DNA of 64,000 nucleotides from Mesobacillus subterraneus (GTDB taxonomy: Bacteria > Bacillota > Bacilli > Bacillales > Cytobacillaceae): NCBI RefSeq assembly GCF_003937825.1, contig NZ_RSFW01000003.1:62001-126000 (forward strand), given 5' to 3'. Numbering within the stretch: position 1 is the first letter of the stretch; every line of letters begins with the position of its first letter. The notes under the pieces are model-generated. The model was given only the letters and a program-made list of their open reading frames with translations. It searched no databases and was not told the origin of the DNA. Made by a program: the position numbers and the translations under genes. Below are positions 54,813-63,141 of the stretch, piece after piece.

Positions 54813-56279
54813 TTATTCATTCCGATTACTTTCCTTGATCACTTCCATATAAAATTGGATGGCGTTCAAAAAGTTTTCTATACTTACATGTTCGTTCGTA
54901 CCATGCATCCTATTGAGATCATCGGATGTGAGCTGTACAGGCAGGAACCGATAAGTATTTTCAGCGATCCGGTCATAATGCTTTGCGTCTGAACCAGCGA
55001 ACATCAGGTAGGGGGCAATAACCGCTTCATCATACACATTCCTGGCGCTTTGCTGGATGGCTTTGAAATGCCAGCTATCCACAGAAGATACACCAGAAGC
55101 CTCTGAGCCGTCAACTTTAACTAAGATTTCCTCGTCTTCGACTGTTTTTTCGATAAAAGCTCTTACATCTTCCAGGGAGTCGCCCGGCATGAGCCGCAAG
55201 TTAATGATCGCCGAAGCTTTTTCTGGCAGGGCGTTGTATTGCTCCCCAGCCTGGAAGATGGTTGGTGCAATAGTCGTCCTGATCAATGCCGCTGATGCCG
55301 GCTGCTGCAAGAGGATTTTTTCGATTACAGGCTCGAAAACAAACTTATTTGCGAAGACATATTTCATTCCGAAACTCATTTCTGGAGCCACGAATTCAAA
55401 TAGATCTTCTCCTGGCCCCTGGAGATCAGCAGGGAATTGGGTTTCCTCCAGCTTGGCAATGGCGCTGGCGACCCGGCCGATATTCGTCCGGTCCTTAGGC
55501 TGTGATGAATGGCCGCCACTGCCTTCAATCGATAGTTCCGCCGTTGCCGAGCCTTTTTCAGAAACACCGATCACTCCCACTGGTTGAGTTACACCAGGGA
55601 CCATGTTTTCGACAATCGCTCCTCCTTCATCTAAAACAAAGGCAAACTTGACACCTCTGTCATTCAGTGTGCTGACAATCATGCTGGCTCCATCATCACC
55701 GCCGATTTCCTCATCATGCCCGAACATAAAATAAAAATCGCGTTCCGGCTTAAAGCCTTCACTGAGCAGATGCTCCACAGCTTCGAGAATGCCTATGACC
55801 CCAATTTTGTCGTCCAGCGACCCGCGGCCCCAAATCTTCCCGTCAGCAACTGTCCCGCTGAAAGGGGGCTGCTCCCAGTTTTTCTCTGTGCCTTCGAGGA
55901 CAGGGACAACATCATAATGGCTCGTCAATCCGACCGGAAGCTTGGCAGCAAATCTACCTTTCCATTTATAGACTAGAGAATGACCATTCACTTTTTCCAA
56001 TTCCAGCTGGTCATGAACAGCTGGAAAGCTTTGTTCCAGGAAGGAGATAAAGCGATCGAATTCCGCCAGATTCATTTTACTGCGATCCTGATAGGAGATC
56101 GTTTGGAATTGAATAGCCTTGGAAAGGGTATCAATCGCATGGTCTTCTTTAATTGTTCCTGTATAATGAGCGGGAGCTGGTTGACGGGTTTCCAGGGTGA
56201 GGGTGTTGAACATGGTGACAATGATGAAAAGTAACAGTAAACTGCCAAGGGCAAGCAGGGTGAATTTCATTTTTTTCAT
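54813..56279 (-). CDS. Membrane-anchored M20 family peptidase (CPS1/PM20D1-like)
   Basis: 488 residues. An uncleaved N-terminal anchor helix (residues 5-27) is followed by an M20 di-zinc catalytic domain. Metal ligands: His in LTSHYDVVP, bridging Asp in GRGSLDDK, catalytic Glu pair in HDEEIGG, Asp in VLDEGG and His in the C-terminal RMHGTNEH. A dimerisation domain around 260-370 includes GHSSQP. The length and PM20D1/carboxypeptidase S pattern suggest hydrolysis of N-acyl amino acids or dipeptides outside the membrane. GGAGGG lies 11 bases before the ATG. Confidence 0.9.
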   Translation of the reverse strand: MKKMKFTLLALGSLLLLFIIVTMFNTLTLETRQPAPAHYTGTIKEDHAIDTLSKAIQFQTISYQDRSKMNLAEFDRFISFLEQSFPAVHDQLELEKVNGHSLVYKWKGRFAAKLPVGLTSHYDVVPVLEGTEKNWEQPPFSGTVADGKIWGRGSLDDKIGVIGILEAVEHLLSEGFKPERDFYFMFGHDEEIGGDDGASMIVSTLNDRGVKFAFVLDEGGAIVENMVPGVTQPVGVIGVSEKGSATAELSIEGSGGHSSQPKDRTNIGRVASAIAKLEETQFPADLQGPGEDLFEFVAPEMSFGMKYVFANKFVFEPVIEKILLQQPASAALIRTTIAPTIFQAGEQYNALPEKASAIINLRLMPGDSLEDVRAFIEKTVEDEEILVKVDGSEASGVSSVDSWHFKAIQQSARNVYDEAVIAPYLMFAGSDAKHYDRIAENTYRFLPVQLTSDDLNRMHGTNEHVSIENFLNAIQFYMEVIKESNRNE

Positions 56280-56311
56280 AAGCCATTAATCCCTCCAAAG
56301 TGGCTTTTTAA

Positions 56312-56340
56312 AAAAGCCTCCGGGAATCCCAGAGGCTTTT
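56312..56340 (-). terminator. Terminator of the UMF1-type MFS gene
   Basis: AAAAGCCTC/GAGGCTTTT stem with an inner GGG/CCC extension; A-run on the left becomes U-run for the leftward transcript. Confidence 0.8.
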
Positions 56341-56345
56341 GTTCA

Positions 56346-57620
56346 TTAAGCAATTTCAGGTGCATGTTGCTGCTTTTCCGGTTCAGGAACGAAGGCCAGG
56401 ATGATCATCCCGATGACGAACAGGACGACGAGGCTGAATACGCCCATACTGGAATTGCCGGTAAGCTGCGCGGTGAGTCCCACCAATAATGGTCCCATGA
56501 TGGAGGCGAATTTGCCAAAAATATTGTAGAAGCCGAAGAACTCGTTTGCGTTTGCCTTCGGTACTAATTTTGCAAAGTAGGAACGGCTGAGTGCCTGGAT
56601 GCCACCCTGTGATGTAGCAACCAGCATCGCAAGGATCCAGAAGTCTGTCGTCGTTTCCAGGAAGTAGGCATAAATACAGACAACGATATAAACGGAGATG
56701 CCGACATACAGCATTTTTTTACCAGTAAAGCGTTCGGATAAGCGGCCGAAAAGAATTGCAAACGGCCAGGCAACAACCTGAGTAGCAAAAAGGATGATTA
56801 ATAGATTCGTAGAGCTGATGCCGAGATCTGTCCCATATGCCGTCGACATCGTTATGATCGTACCAACACCGTCGATGTAAAAGAAATAAGCTAATAAGAA
56901 TAAGAATAATGCCCTGTACTTGCGGATTTCCTTGAAGGTTTTCCCTAGTCGTTTAAAGCTTTGCAGGACCAATTGCGGTTCGCGCTCGATGTAATGCTTC
57001 TGGTGAACATTTTTGAACATGGGAATCGACCATAGCCCCCACCAGAGCGCGGTGATGATAAAAGCTGTCTGGCTTGCCAGCGTCATTGAGATCGGAAGGA
57101 CCTTTGTCTGGGCTAAAATGATGATGGCGATCGAGACAATGAAGGGGATCGTACTTCCGATGTATCCCATCCCGTATCCTCTTGCTGAAACCCTGTCCAT
57201 ACGCTGGTCGGTTGTTACATCGACAATGAATGCATCATAGAAAACATTCGAACCGGTTGATCCCAGCACGGCGAGGGTGTAGACAACAAGCAGCATCAGC
57301 CAGTTTCCGCTCGGTACGAACGCGAGTCCGGCAGTAAAAATAATCCCCAGAGTGAAGAAAATCGTAAAAAAGCGTTTTTTCATCCCTTTGTAATCGGCAA
57401 TCGTTCCGAGGATCGGCCCAATCATCGCGAGTATGAAAGTGGCAATTGCGATCGTGTAGCCCAGATAGGCGGTAGAATTCGACAGGCTCACACCTGCTTC
57501 CGTGGCAGAAGCCTTGTAGAACAGCGGGAATACAGCGGTCGAAATGATAATCGAATAAGCCGAGCTGGCCCAGTCATAACGAATCCAGCTGCTCTCTTCC
57601 TTCGTAAATCCTTTCATCAT
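56346..57620 (-). CDS. UMF1/Atg22-like MFS transporter
   Basis: 424 residues, about 12 transmembrane helices. Diagnostic Atg22/UMF1 features: RYDWASSAYSIIISTAVFPLFY at the N-terminus, TIADYKGMKKRFF, SNVFYDAFIVDVTTDQRMDRVSARGYGMGYIGS and SQGGIQALSRSYFAKLVPKANANEFFGFYNIFGKFASIMGP. Yeast Atg22 exports amino acids from the vacuole; bacterial members are presumed small-molecule effluxers. TTGGGGG precedes the start. A 21-bp repeat array lies directly upstream. Confidence 0.9.
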   Translation of the reverse strand: MMKGFTKEESSWIRYDWASSAYSIIISTAVFPLFYKASATEAGVSLSNSTAYLGYTIAIATFILAMIGPILGTIADYKGMKKRFFTIFFTLGIIFTAGLAFVPSGNWLMLLVVYTLAVLGSTGSNVFYDAFIVDVTTDQRMDRVSARGYGMGYIGSTIPFIVSIAIIILAQTKVLPISMTLASQTAFIITALWWGLWSIPMFKNVHQKHYIEREPQLVLQSFKRLGKTFKEIRKYRALFLFLLAYFFYIDGVGTIITMSTAYGTDLGISSTNLLIILFATQVVAWPFAILFGRLSERFTGKKMLYVGISVYIVVCIYAYFLETTTDFWILAMLVATSQGGIQALSRSYFAKLVPKANANEFFGFYNIFGKFASIMGPLLVGLTAQLTGNSSMGVFSLVVLFVIGMIILAFVPEPEKQQHAPEIA

Positions 57621-57668
57621 TTTGCCCCCAATAAGTATAATTTTTATCTCTTATTCTTGTGAAACGTT

Positions 57669-57920
57669 AACCGTGAATTAAAAGGATGCAACCGTGAAAA
57701 AAACTCTCATAACCGTTAAAAAAATCGAGCCAACCGTGAATAAAATTGTTCTAACCGTAAAAAATTCGTCCAACCGTAGAATTAATCGATTCAACCGCAG
57801 AATTAACAGATCCAACCGTATTAATTCTGGGTTTAACCGTATAATTACTTGAATCAGCCGTAGAATCAAGTGGCCCAACCTCAGAATAAATAGCTCTTGA
57901 ACCGTAGAATTCCCCTTACA
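57669..57920. repeat. Twelve-unit array of 21-bp repeats (AACCGT units)
   Basis: AACCGT or a one- or two-base variant starts at 57669, 57690, 57711, 57732, 57753, 57772, 57793, 57814, 57835, 57856, 57877 and 57900. Nine of the eleven steps are exactly 21 bases. The unit reads roughly AACCGTAGAATTAA plus seven variable bases. It fills most of the 421-base gap between the MFS and phosphodiesterase genes. The 21-base period keeps a seven-residue pseudo-frame open on both strands. Confidence 0.88.
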
Positions 57921-58041
57921 GAGCGAATAAGCAGCATACAAGCTTTTAAATAATGGCTAAGAAACATCCCATCTAGTAAGAAACTAAACCGATTGGTACT
58001 ATATTTCGCTTTAGAAATGAAAAAGACCTGCTGCCTGAGTT

Positions 58042-59349
58042 TTAAATATCCAAAATTCCTTCTAAAATGCGGCCATCTGTATCTCCGAGATCCAATCCGA
58101 GCAGGCGGGCGAAAGTTGGTCCTTCGTCAACAAGGTGCATAGAACGGACTTCCATGCCAGGGCGGATGCCTTTTCCGGCTGCGAAGAAAACGGTATGGTA
58201 GCCTTCTTTCTCAGGGGAGTAGCCATGGCAGGCGAAGGTATATTTTTTTGTTTGGGCATCCTGTTCCGTCACTTCTTCGATGTATTGGCCTTGAACTGCC
58301 TCGCTAAAATAAAACCCACTTGCAGCTTCAAGCATCCTGAATGCTGTCCCATCAGCTCCTTTGGCGTTCGCTTCCTGGCCAGTGATGACTTTTTCGATTC
58401 CGTTGAATTCGTCTTGTGCAAGCTCAGTCAGCAGTTCGGATACTGCGTTTTTTGTAACAAGATCGTAAGGGTCTTTTACATAGACATAAGCAGATCCGTC
58501 ACAGCTTTTGCAATAGGCTTTCCAGTCAGTCACCTTGCCGGAAGAATTTGTTTGGATAAGTCCTCTTTCTCTAAATAATACGTTCAATTTCACTACTTTA
58601 GACTCATCAAGTGCACTGTGGTCCCCAAGTATGACGACGGTTGTATCTTCTTCAATCCCAGCCGCCTTGATAGCTTCCATGATGCTGCCTAGCCGCTGAT
58701 CGTGGCGGTGAAGGGCAGCAGTGGCTTCTGCTGATGAAAAGCCATACATATGACGCTGGGAATCCAAATCGACAAAGTGAATCAGCATCAACTCAGGTTT
58801 CCTCGTTTTAATGGTTTCCACTGTTGAGGCGAGGACGAAATCATCCAGTTCAGGCTGGCGAAGTCCGTTGCGTAAACGGCCGAATTTTGCGTTCATCTCC
58901 AGCTGGTAGCCTGGACTGCCATTGAATAGAGAAACAGGAACCTGGTGATGCCAAGGGCGGTTCGCAAAAATTTCGGGCATATTGTAGTCAATCGATGATT
59001 TTGCCGTAACAGGCCATAGTAGTGCCGCTGTTTTCATTCCGGCCTTTTTCGCTTCATCGTAAAGGGTTGTCCCTTTTATGTGAGAGCGGTGCCAGTACCA
59101 GTCAGGTGAAATCCTTCCCGGCTGGATGAATGTATTGTTCACAATGCCGTGCTTGTTCGGGAAATTACCGGTCACAATGGTGGCATGGCAAGGATAGGTG
59201 ACAGAAGGGTAGATCGTTTCGACCTGGGTACAGTATGAACTTTTTTCTATAAAAGCTTTGAAATTCGGAAGCTCCCTGAGCAATGGGACATCATGCTCAG
59301 AAAGGCAGTCAAATGAAATGACGATTAAGTGGTCTGTCAGTCGAGTCAT
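58042..59349 (-). CDS. Alkaline phosphatase/ENPP-type phosphodiesterase
   Basis: 435 residues from ATG 59349, with TGGAGG five bases upstream. Nucleotide pyrophosphatase/phosphodiesterase fold: VISFDCLSEHDVP (metal Asp), IYPSVTYPCHATIVTGNFPNKHGI with the Thr/Ser nucleophile in the YPS(V)T segment, LIHFVDLDSQRHMYG, VVILGDHSALDE and the late His in CHGYSPEKEGYHTVFFAAG. No signal peptide, so cytoplasmic. The substrate could be a nucleotide or phosphonate-type ester. Confidence 0.9.
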   Translation of the reverse strand: MTRLTDHLIVISFDCLSEHDVPLLRELPNFKAFIEKSSYCTQVETIYPSVTYPCHATIVTGNFPNKHGIVNNTFIQPGRISPDWYWHRSHIKGTTLYDEAKKAGMKTAALLWPVTAKSSIDYNMPEIFANRPWHHQVPVSLFNGSPGYQLEMNAKFGRLRNGLRQPELDDFVLASTVETIKTRKPELMLIHFVDLDSQRHMYGFSSAEATAALHRHDQRLGSIMEAIKAAGIEEDTTVVILGDHSALDESKVVKLNVLFRERGLIQTNSSGKVTDWKAYCKSCDGSAYVYVKDPYDLVTKNAVSELLTELAQDEFNGIEKVITGQEANAKGADGTAFRMLEAASGFYFSEAVQGQYIEEVTEQDAQTKKYTFACHGYSPEKEGYHTVFFAAGKGIRPGMEVRSMHLVDEGPTFARLLGLDLGDTDGRILEGILDI

Positions 59350-59503
59350 AGCAGCCTCCAAATGATGTTTATAGTATAAATATAGCAGAATATAATGGAA
59401 AAAATAGCGAGAATTAGCAGGAGTCCTTTCAATTTTACCGAAATGGAATAAGGTAGGGATCTGCTGGTAGTAGAATGCAACTCAAAAAAAGGAGGGGGAT
59501 AGG

Positions 59504-60040
59504 GTGGAATTGATTGAGAAAGCATTGCAAATCGCGGCTGCCGCCCATGAAGGACAGTACCGGAAAAATACAAAAATCCCTTATATCGCACATCCCGTCG
59601 CGGTAGGGATGATCCTCCAAAAAGCTGGTTACTCCGATGACTTGGTCGCAGCAGGAATTCTTCATGACACCGTCGAGGATACCGGTTTGACGATGGAGGA
59701 TATAGAGCGGGAATTTGGAAGAAACATTGCTGAAATCGTCGCCGGCTGCTCAGAGCCGGATAAATCGCTGTCATGGGAAGATCGGAAGGAACATACAATC
59801 GAATTTTTAAGGAACGCACCTGAGGAAATCCGTGTGGTCGCATGTGCGGATAAGCTGCATAATATAAGGTCCATTCGCCTGGATATCGAGCAAAACGGTG
59901 AGGAAGTCTGGAGCAGGTTCAAGCGAGGACGGGAACAGCAGGAATGGTATTACCGAAATGTCATTGAGAGTTTAAGTTACAAAGGGGAATTTCCGCTGCT
60001 GGAACAGCTAAAAGCAGAAGTTGAGCAATTATTTAAGTGA
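59504..60040 (+). CDS. HD-domain small alarmone-hydrolase-like protein
   Basis: 178 residues, GTG start after AGGAGGGGGAT. HD-superfamily metal site: His in PYIAHPVAVGMIL, HD in GILHDTVEDTGLTMEDIEREFG and Asp in VACADKLHNI. These match the hydrolase domain of RelA/SpoT proteins and the small MESH1-like hydrolases; there is no synthetase, TGS or ACT domain. Predicted (p)ppGpp or related nucleotide pyrophosphohydrolase. The next gene is a VOC protein 48 bases later. Confidence 0.85.
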   Translation: MELIEKALQIAAAAHEGQYRKNTKIPYIAHPVAVGMILQKAGYSDDLVAAGILHDTVEDTGLTMEDIEREFGRNIAEIVAGCSEPDKSLSWEDRKEHTIEFLRNAPEEIRVVACADKLHNIRSIRLDIEQNGEEVWSRFKRGREQQEWYYRNVIESLSYKGEFPLLEQLKAEVEQLFK

Positions 60041-60088
60041 TACTGGAGAAACTCATACATTTAATCCAATAGAGGAGGAATCTTTCTT

Positions 60089-60472
60089 TTGACAATTAAA
60101 ACCACTCCAATAACAAACAAAGTTAACAATGTCTTCATCCACGTCAGCGATCTGAAAAAATCAGTACAATGGTATTGCGATTTGCTTGGAATTCCATTCA
60201 ACGCTGATGAAATAGAGTCTCCGGTGTACAACATTCCTGTTAACTCTGCTACTGGACTCACCCTTGATGACCATACATTTGATCCTGGGTTTAAACTGCA
60301 CCCATCAGGGCATGTTTTGTTCAACTTCTTCGCTGAGGACATTGATGCAGCTTATGATTTTATAAAATCAAATGAAATAAAAGTCGTAAGAGACCTGGAG
60401 CGAATTGGTGATTTTGCTTATTTTAACTTTAGTGATCCGGATGGGAATGTTTTAATGATTTGCAATTGTTAA
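60089..60472 (+). CDS. VOC-superfamily protein
   Basis: 127 residues, TTG start after GAGGAGG. Two VOC repeats: VNNVFIHVSDLKKSVQWYCDLLGI and HVLFNFFAEDIDAAYDFIKSNEIKVV, ending in FSDPDGNVLMICNC. The ligand positions seem only partly conserved, so a binding or resistance role rather than glyoxalase I is more likely. A perfect terminator follows. Confidence 0.82.
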   Translation: MTIKTTPITNKVNNVFIHVSDLKKSVQWYCDLLGIPFNADEIESPVYNIPVNSATGLTLDDHTFDPGFKLHPSGHVLFNFFAEDIDAAYDFIKSNEIKVVRDLERIGDFAYFNFSDPDGNVLMICNC

Positions 60473-60492
60473 TGGGAATTGAGTCTTAGTTA

Positions 60493-60529
60493 ACACAAAA
60501 TCCTGACAATCAACGTCAGGATTTTGTGT
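60493..60529. terminator. Bidirectional terminator between VOC and RsbR-type genes
   Basis: Perfect 15-bp stem ACACAAAATCCTGAC/GTCAGGATTTTGTGT with a 7-nt loop. It overlaps the last codons of the leftward RsbR-type gene. Confidence 0.9.
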
Positions 60530-61340
60530 TTTGCATTTTTTTTACCGCAAGATGCAAGCTGGAGAATATCGGAATCTCCTTCATATTGATGCCTAAATGG
60601 ACCATTGTGACGGCTATTTCGGGGCGGATTCCGGTGAAGATGGTTTTTATGCCGGTTAAGTTTAACGCATCACTGACCTTGAATAACCGGGAAGCTACCA
60701 TCGTATCTATGACAGGTACGCCAGACAGGTCAATTATGACGTGGCTGAGACCTAATTGATTGACTTTGGTTAACGCTGATTCCATTATTTCCTGGGCTCT
60801 CTTTGTATCAATATCTCCGATCAGAGGGAGGACTCCTATTTCTTCGGTGATTTTTATAACAGGAATTGACAGCTCGAGGTTCAACGCTTCAAGAGCATTG
60901 TACCGTTTACTATAGCGGCTTGTATAGGAGATGCTAAGCCAATAGATGGCACGGTCGACAACGAAATTGAATCGGGATATCACTCCGTAAAAATCATCAA
61001 AGGAAAGTTTGAATTGATCAGCCTGATTTTTTATGATTGATCCGATTTTGTCTCGATATGTCCTGACTTCGTCTATTGCAATGTCCAGCGGGAGGTCCAA
61101 GTTGATTAAAAAATTTACGGCCTCATCGCCCCAGTCCTTAAGGATGCTGAATGAGGTATCGAGGTTGTCTATTATGGAATAAGCATATATTTCAACGAGA
61201 TTATGTCTCCATTTATATAGGTTTTCCTGTACCTGGGGTGTGTATTGGTTAGGGGTTTCAGTCGTTCTGGTATCCACTAAGGATTTTTTTGACAAAAGAA
61301 TTTGTTCGGAAATAATTTTTGCTTTAGTAGGATCAATCAT
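60516..61340 (-). CDS. RsbR-paralogue stressosome protein
   Basis: 274 residues from ATG 61340 (GAGGGAGGG upstream; the earlier TTG lacks a site). An N-terminal non-heme globin-like sensor domain of about 140 residues is followed by a C-terminal STAS domain: PVIKITEEIGVLPLIGDIDTKRAQEIMESAL, then HVIIDLSGVPVIDTMVASRLF. The Thr residues phosphorylated by RsbT in RsbRA have equivalents in GDIDT and the IDTMVA loop region. Such proteins build the stressosome that controls sigma-B. No rsbS/rsbT partner is next to it, as for the B. subtilis orphan paralogues. Confidence 0.9.
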   Translation of the reverse strand: MIDPTKAKIISEQILLSKKSLVDTRTTETPNQYTPQVQENLYKWRHNLVEIYAYSIIDNLDTSFSILKDWGDEAVNFLINLDLPLDIAIDEVRTYRDKIGSIIKNQADQFKLSFDDFYGVISRFNFVVDRAIYWLSISYTSRYSKRYNALEALNLELSIPVIKITEEIGVLPLIGDIDTKRAQEIMESALTKVNQLGLSHVIIDLSGVPVIDTMVASRLFKVSDALNLTGIKTIFTGIRPEIAVTMVHLGINMKEIPIFSSLHLAVKKMQNTKS

Positions 61341-61495
61341 TTTTTGGCCTTGCCCTCCCTCAATATTATCTATCAAATTATAGCACAGTGAACTGGTTCG
61401 ACAGTAATCTGAAGGTCCTTGATGGAGGATATTCCCAGACTAGATAACGTTAGAGGGGGGTAAAGAAAGATAATTCCGAAAAGGGGTGAAAGATC

Positions 61496-61711
61496 ATGAC
61501 GAAAGTAAAAATGTCTAAAGAAGAGCTATTTGAACAGATTAAAAATAGTGATGGCAACTTGAAGATTTCGTCAGTGTCCTCGGTTGAAGAGGGAGAAGAA
61601 GTAATCGCCCTGGCTAAGCACCTTGAACACGATGGAAAAATTGTCCTCCTGGAGTACTGCCTGGACAAGAAACCACTTTCCGTATCATTAAAAACCAAAA
61701 TTCCTGATTAA
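61496..61711 (+). CDS. Small uncharacterised soluble protein, 71 residues
   Basis: ATG with AAAAGGGGTGA upstream. Charged, predicted alpha-beta: MSKEELFEQIKNSDGNLKIS, SVEEGEEVIALAKHLEHDGKIVLLEYCLDKKPLSVSL. No family recognised. A perfect 9-bp hairpin terminator follows, giving it a complete transcription unit, so it is probably real. Confidence 0.65.
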   Translation: MTKVKMSKEELFEQIKNSDGNLKISSVSSVEEGEEVIALAKHLEHDGKIVLLEYCLDKKPLSVSLKTKIPD

Positions 61712-61721
61712 TTTATATATG

Positions 61722-61756
61722 GCGGACCGCTTTATTATTGGCGGTCCGCTTTTTTA
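61722..61756 (+). terminator. Terminator of the 71-residue protein gene
   Basis: GCGGACCGC/GCGGTCCGC perfect stem with a 10-nt loop and TTTTTTT. Confidence 0.92.
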
Positions 61757-61802
61757 TTCCCCTGAAATAATAATTGCTAGTAGTAAAGCATGAAAAAAGA
61801 CG

Positions 61803-61817
61803 AGGAAAACGTTTTCT
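61803..61817 (+). promoter_or_regulatory. cre-like box upstream of the permease promoter
   Basis: AGGAAAACGTTTTCT matches WTGNAANCGNWNNCW except for G in place of the fixed T. It lies 24 bases upstream of the -35 below, a position where CcpA activates rather than represses. Confidence 0.45.
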
Positions 61818-61840
61818 TTTGAAGATTCTAAAAATTTTAA

Positions 61841-61869
61841 TTGACTGAATAATATAACTATATTATTAT
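61841..61869 (+). promoter_or_regulatory. Sigma-A promoter of the permease-amidohydrolase operon
   Basis: TTGACT, a 17-base spacer and TATTAT; predicted start near 61876, leaving a 5' leader of about 57 bases before the permease start. Confidence 0.7.
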
Positions 61870-61932
61870 TGCCCTTATAACTTTTCTTTCGTAAGACGAA
61901 GCGTTGAAGCGGAAGAGAAAATGGGGGGATTC

Positions 61933-63123
61933 ATGATGTCACAGATGTTAGCATTGGTTATTGTTGTATTTATTCTACTAGTAGGTGATTTAGTCGCTGT
62001 AAGGACAAAAGCATGGGTTCCGTCCATGTTCGTCTCAGCTGTCCTGTTCCTGATCGGCTACTGGACATTCTTTCCGAAAGAAATTGTCGCGCTTGCTGGT
62101 GTTCCTTCAGCGGTAGCGGTAATGATGATGTACTTGCTGATCACAAACATGGGTACACTGCTTTCAATCCAGGAATTGAAAAATCAGTGGAAAACCATCG
62201 TGATTGCTTTATCAGGTGTATTAGGAATCGTCGCCGTGCTGTTGAGTCTCGGGACTTTGATTTTCGGTTTCCAAACGATGGTTGTTGCAGTACCGCCACT
62301 GGTTGGGGGAGTCGTTTCCGCTCTCATCATGTCTGAAGGCGCAAGTCAGGCTGGTCTGGCATCTCTGTCTGTTTTCGCAATCGTCATCTATGTCATGCAG
62401 GGCTTTGCGGGTTACCCGTTGACTTCACTCGTTCTGAAAAAAGAAGGCAAGAGACTTTTGAAACAGTATCGTGAGGGTAGCCTTGCAGCGGCAGAAGTTG
62501 CTGCGACTGCAGAAGCTGCACCACCTGTTGAATTAAAACTATTTAAAAACATGCCAGAAAAATATAATACCGAATTCTTTAAGTTTTTCAGATTGGCGCT
62601 GGTTGCTTACCTGGCATACTTAACTTCCACTTTATTAGCGCCAGTTGTCTCGGTCAGCCCATTCGTTCTTGCCCTGTTATTCGGTGTCATCGCGACTAGC
62701 GCCGGCTTCCTTGAAAAACAGGTGCTGCAAAAAGCAAACGGATTTGGGATTGCAATCCTTGTGTTGATGCTCTTCATTTTCGATGGATTGAAGCAGGCCA
62801 CGCCTGGTATGCTGCTGGAAATCCTCGTTCCGCTGATCGGCGCCATTGTCCTTGGGCTGGTTGGTATGTATGTGTTCTCCTTCATTGCAGGAAAACTGTT
62901 AAAAGTCAGCAAGGAAATGGCATTTGCGGTGTCTTTGACGGCACTGTACGGCTTTCCGGCAGATTACATCATCACAAATGAAGTCATCAACTCTTTGACA
63001 GAGGATGAAAAAGAACGAGAAGCATTGACGAGCCATATGCTTCCGCCAATGCTTGTCGGCGGCTTCGTGACGGTCACCATCGTATCGGTTGTTCTCGCCG
63101 GCATTTTCGTTGGATTCTTGTAA
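61933..63123 (+). CDS. Uncharacterised polytopic transporter
   Basis: 396 residues from ATG 61933 (GGGGGGAT upstream; 61921 lies inside that site). About 11 transmembrane helices in two halves around a cytoplasmic loop (KKEGKRLLKQYREGSLAAAEVAATAEAAPPVELKLFKNMPEKYN). Glycine-rich segments in each half (VPPLVGGVVSALIMSEGASQAG; ALYGFPADYIITNEVI) look like the re-entrant loops of sodium/glutamate (GltS)-type symporters, but I cannot assign a family. The M20 amidohydrolase gene begins 18 bases later, suggesting import of that enzyme's substrate. Confidence 0.75.
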   Translation: MMSQMLALVIVVFILLVGDLVAVRTKAWVPSMFVSAVLFLIGYWTFFPKEIVALAGVPSAVAVMMMYLLITNMGTLLSIQELKNQWKTIVIALSGVLGIVAVLLSLGTLIFGFQTMVVAVPPLVGGVVSALIMSEGASQAGLASLSVFAIVIYVMQGFAGYPLTSLVLKKEGKRLLKQYREGSLAAAEVAATAEAAPPVELKLFKNMPEKYNTEFFKFFRLALVAYLAYLTSTLLAPVVSVSPFVLALLFGVIATSAGFLEKQVLQKANGFGIAILVLMLFIFDGLKQATPGMLLEILVPLIGAIVLGLVGMYVFSFIAGKLLKVSKEMAFAVSLTALYGFPADYIITNEVINSLTEDEKEREALTSHMLPPMLVGGFVTVTIVSVVLAGIFVGFL

Positions 63124-63141
63124 AAGAAGGAGGCTATAAAA

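Noticed and set aside
57678-57941. Leftward 87-residue reading frame with LILRLNR-like heptads
   Set aside because: It is an artefact of the 21-bp array: a repeat length divisible by three keeps a seven-residue frame open. There is no ribosome site and the sequence is low-complexity.
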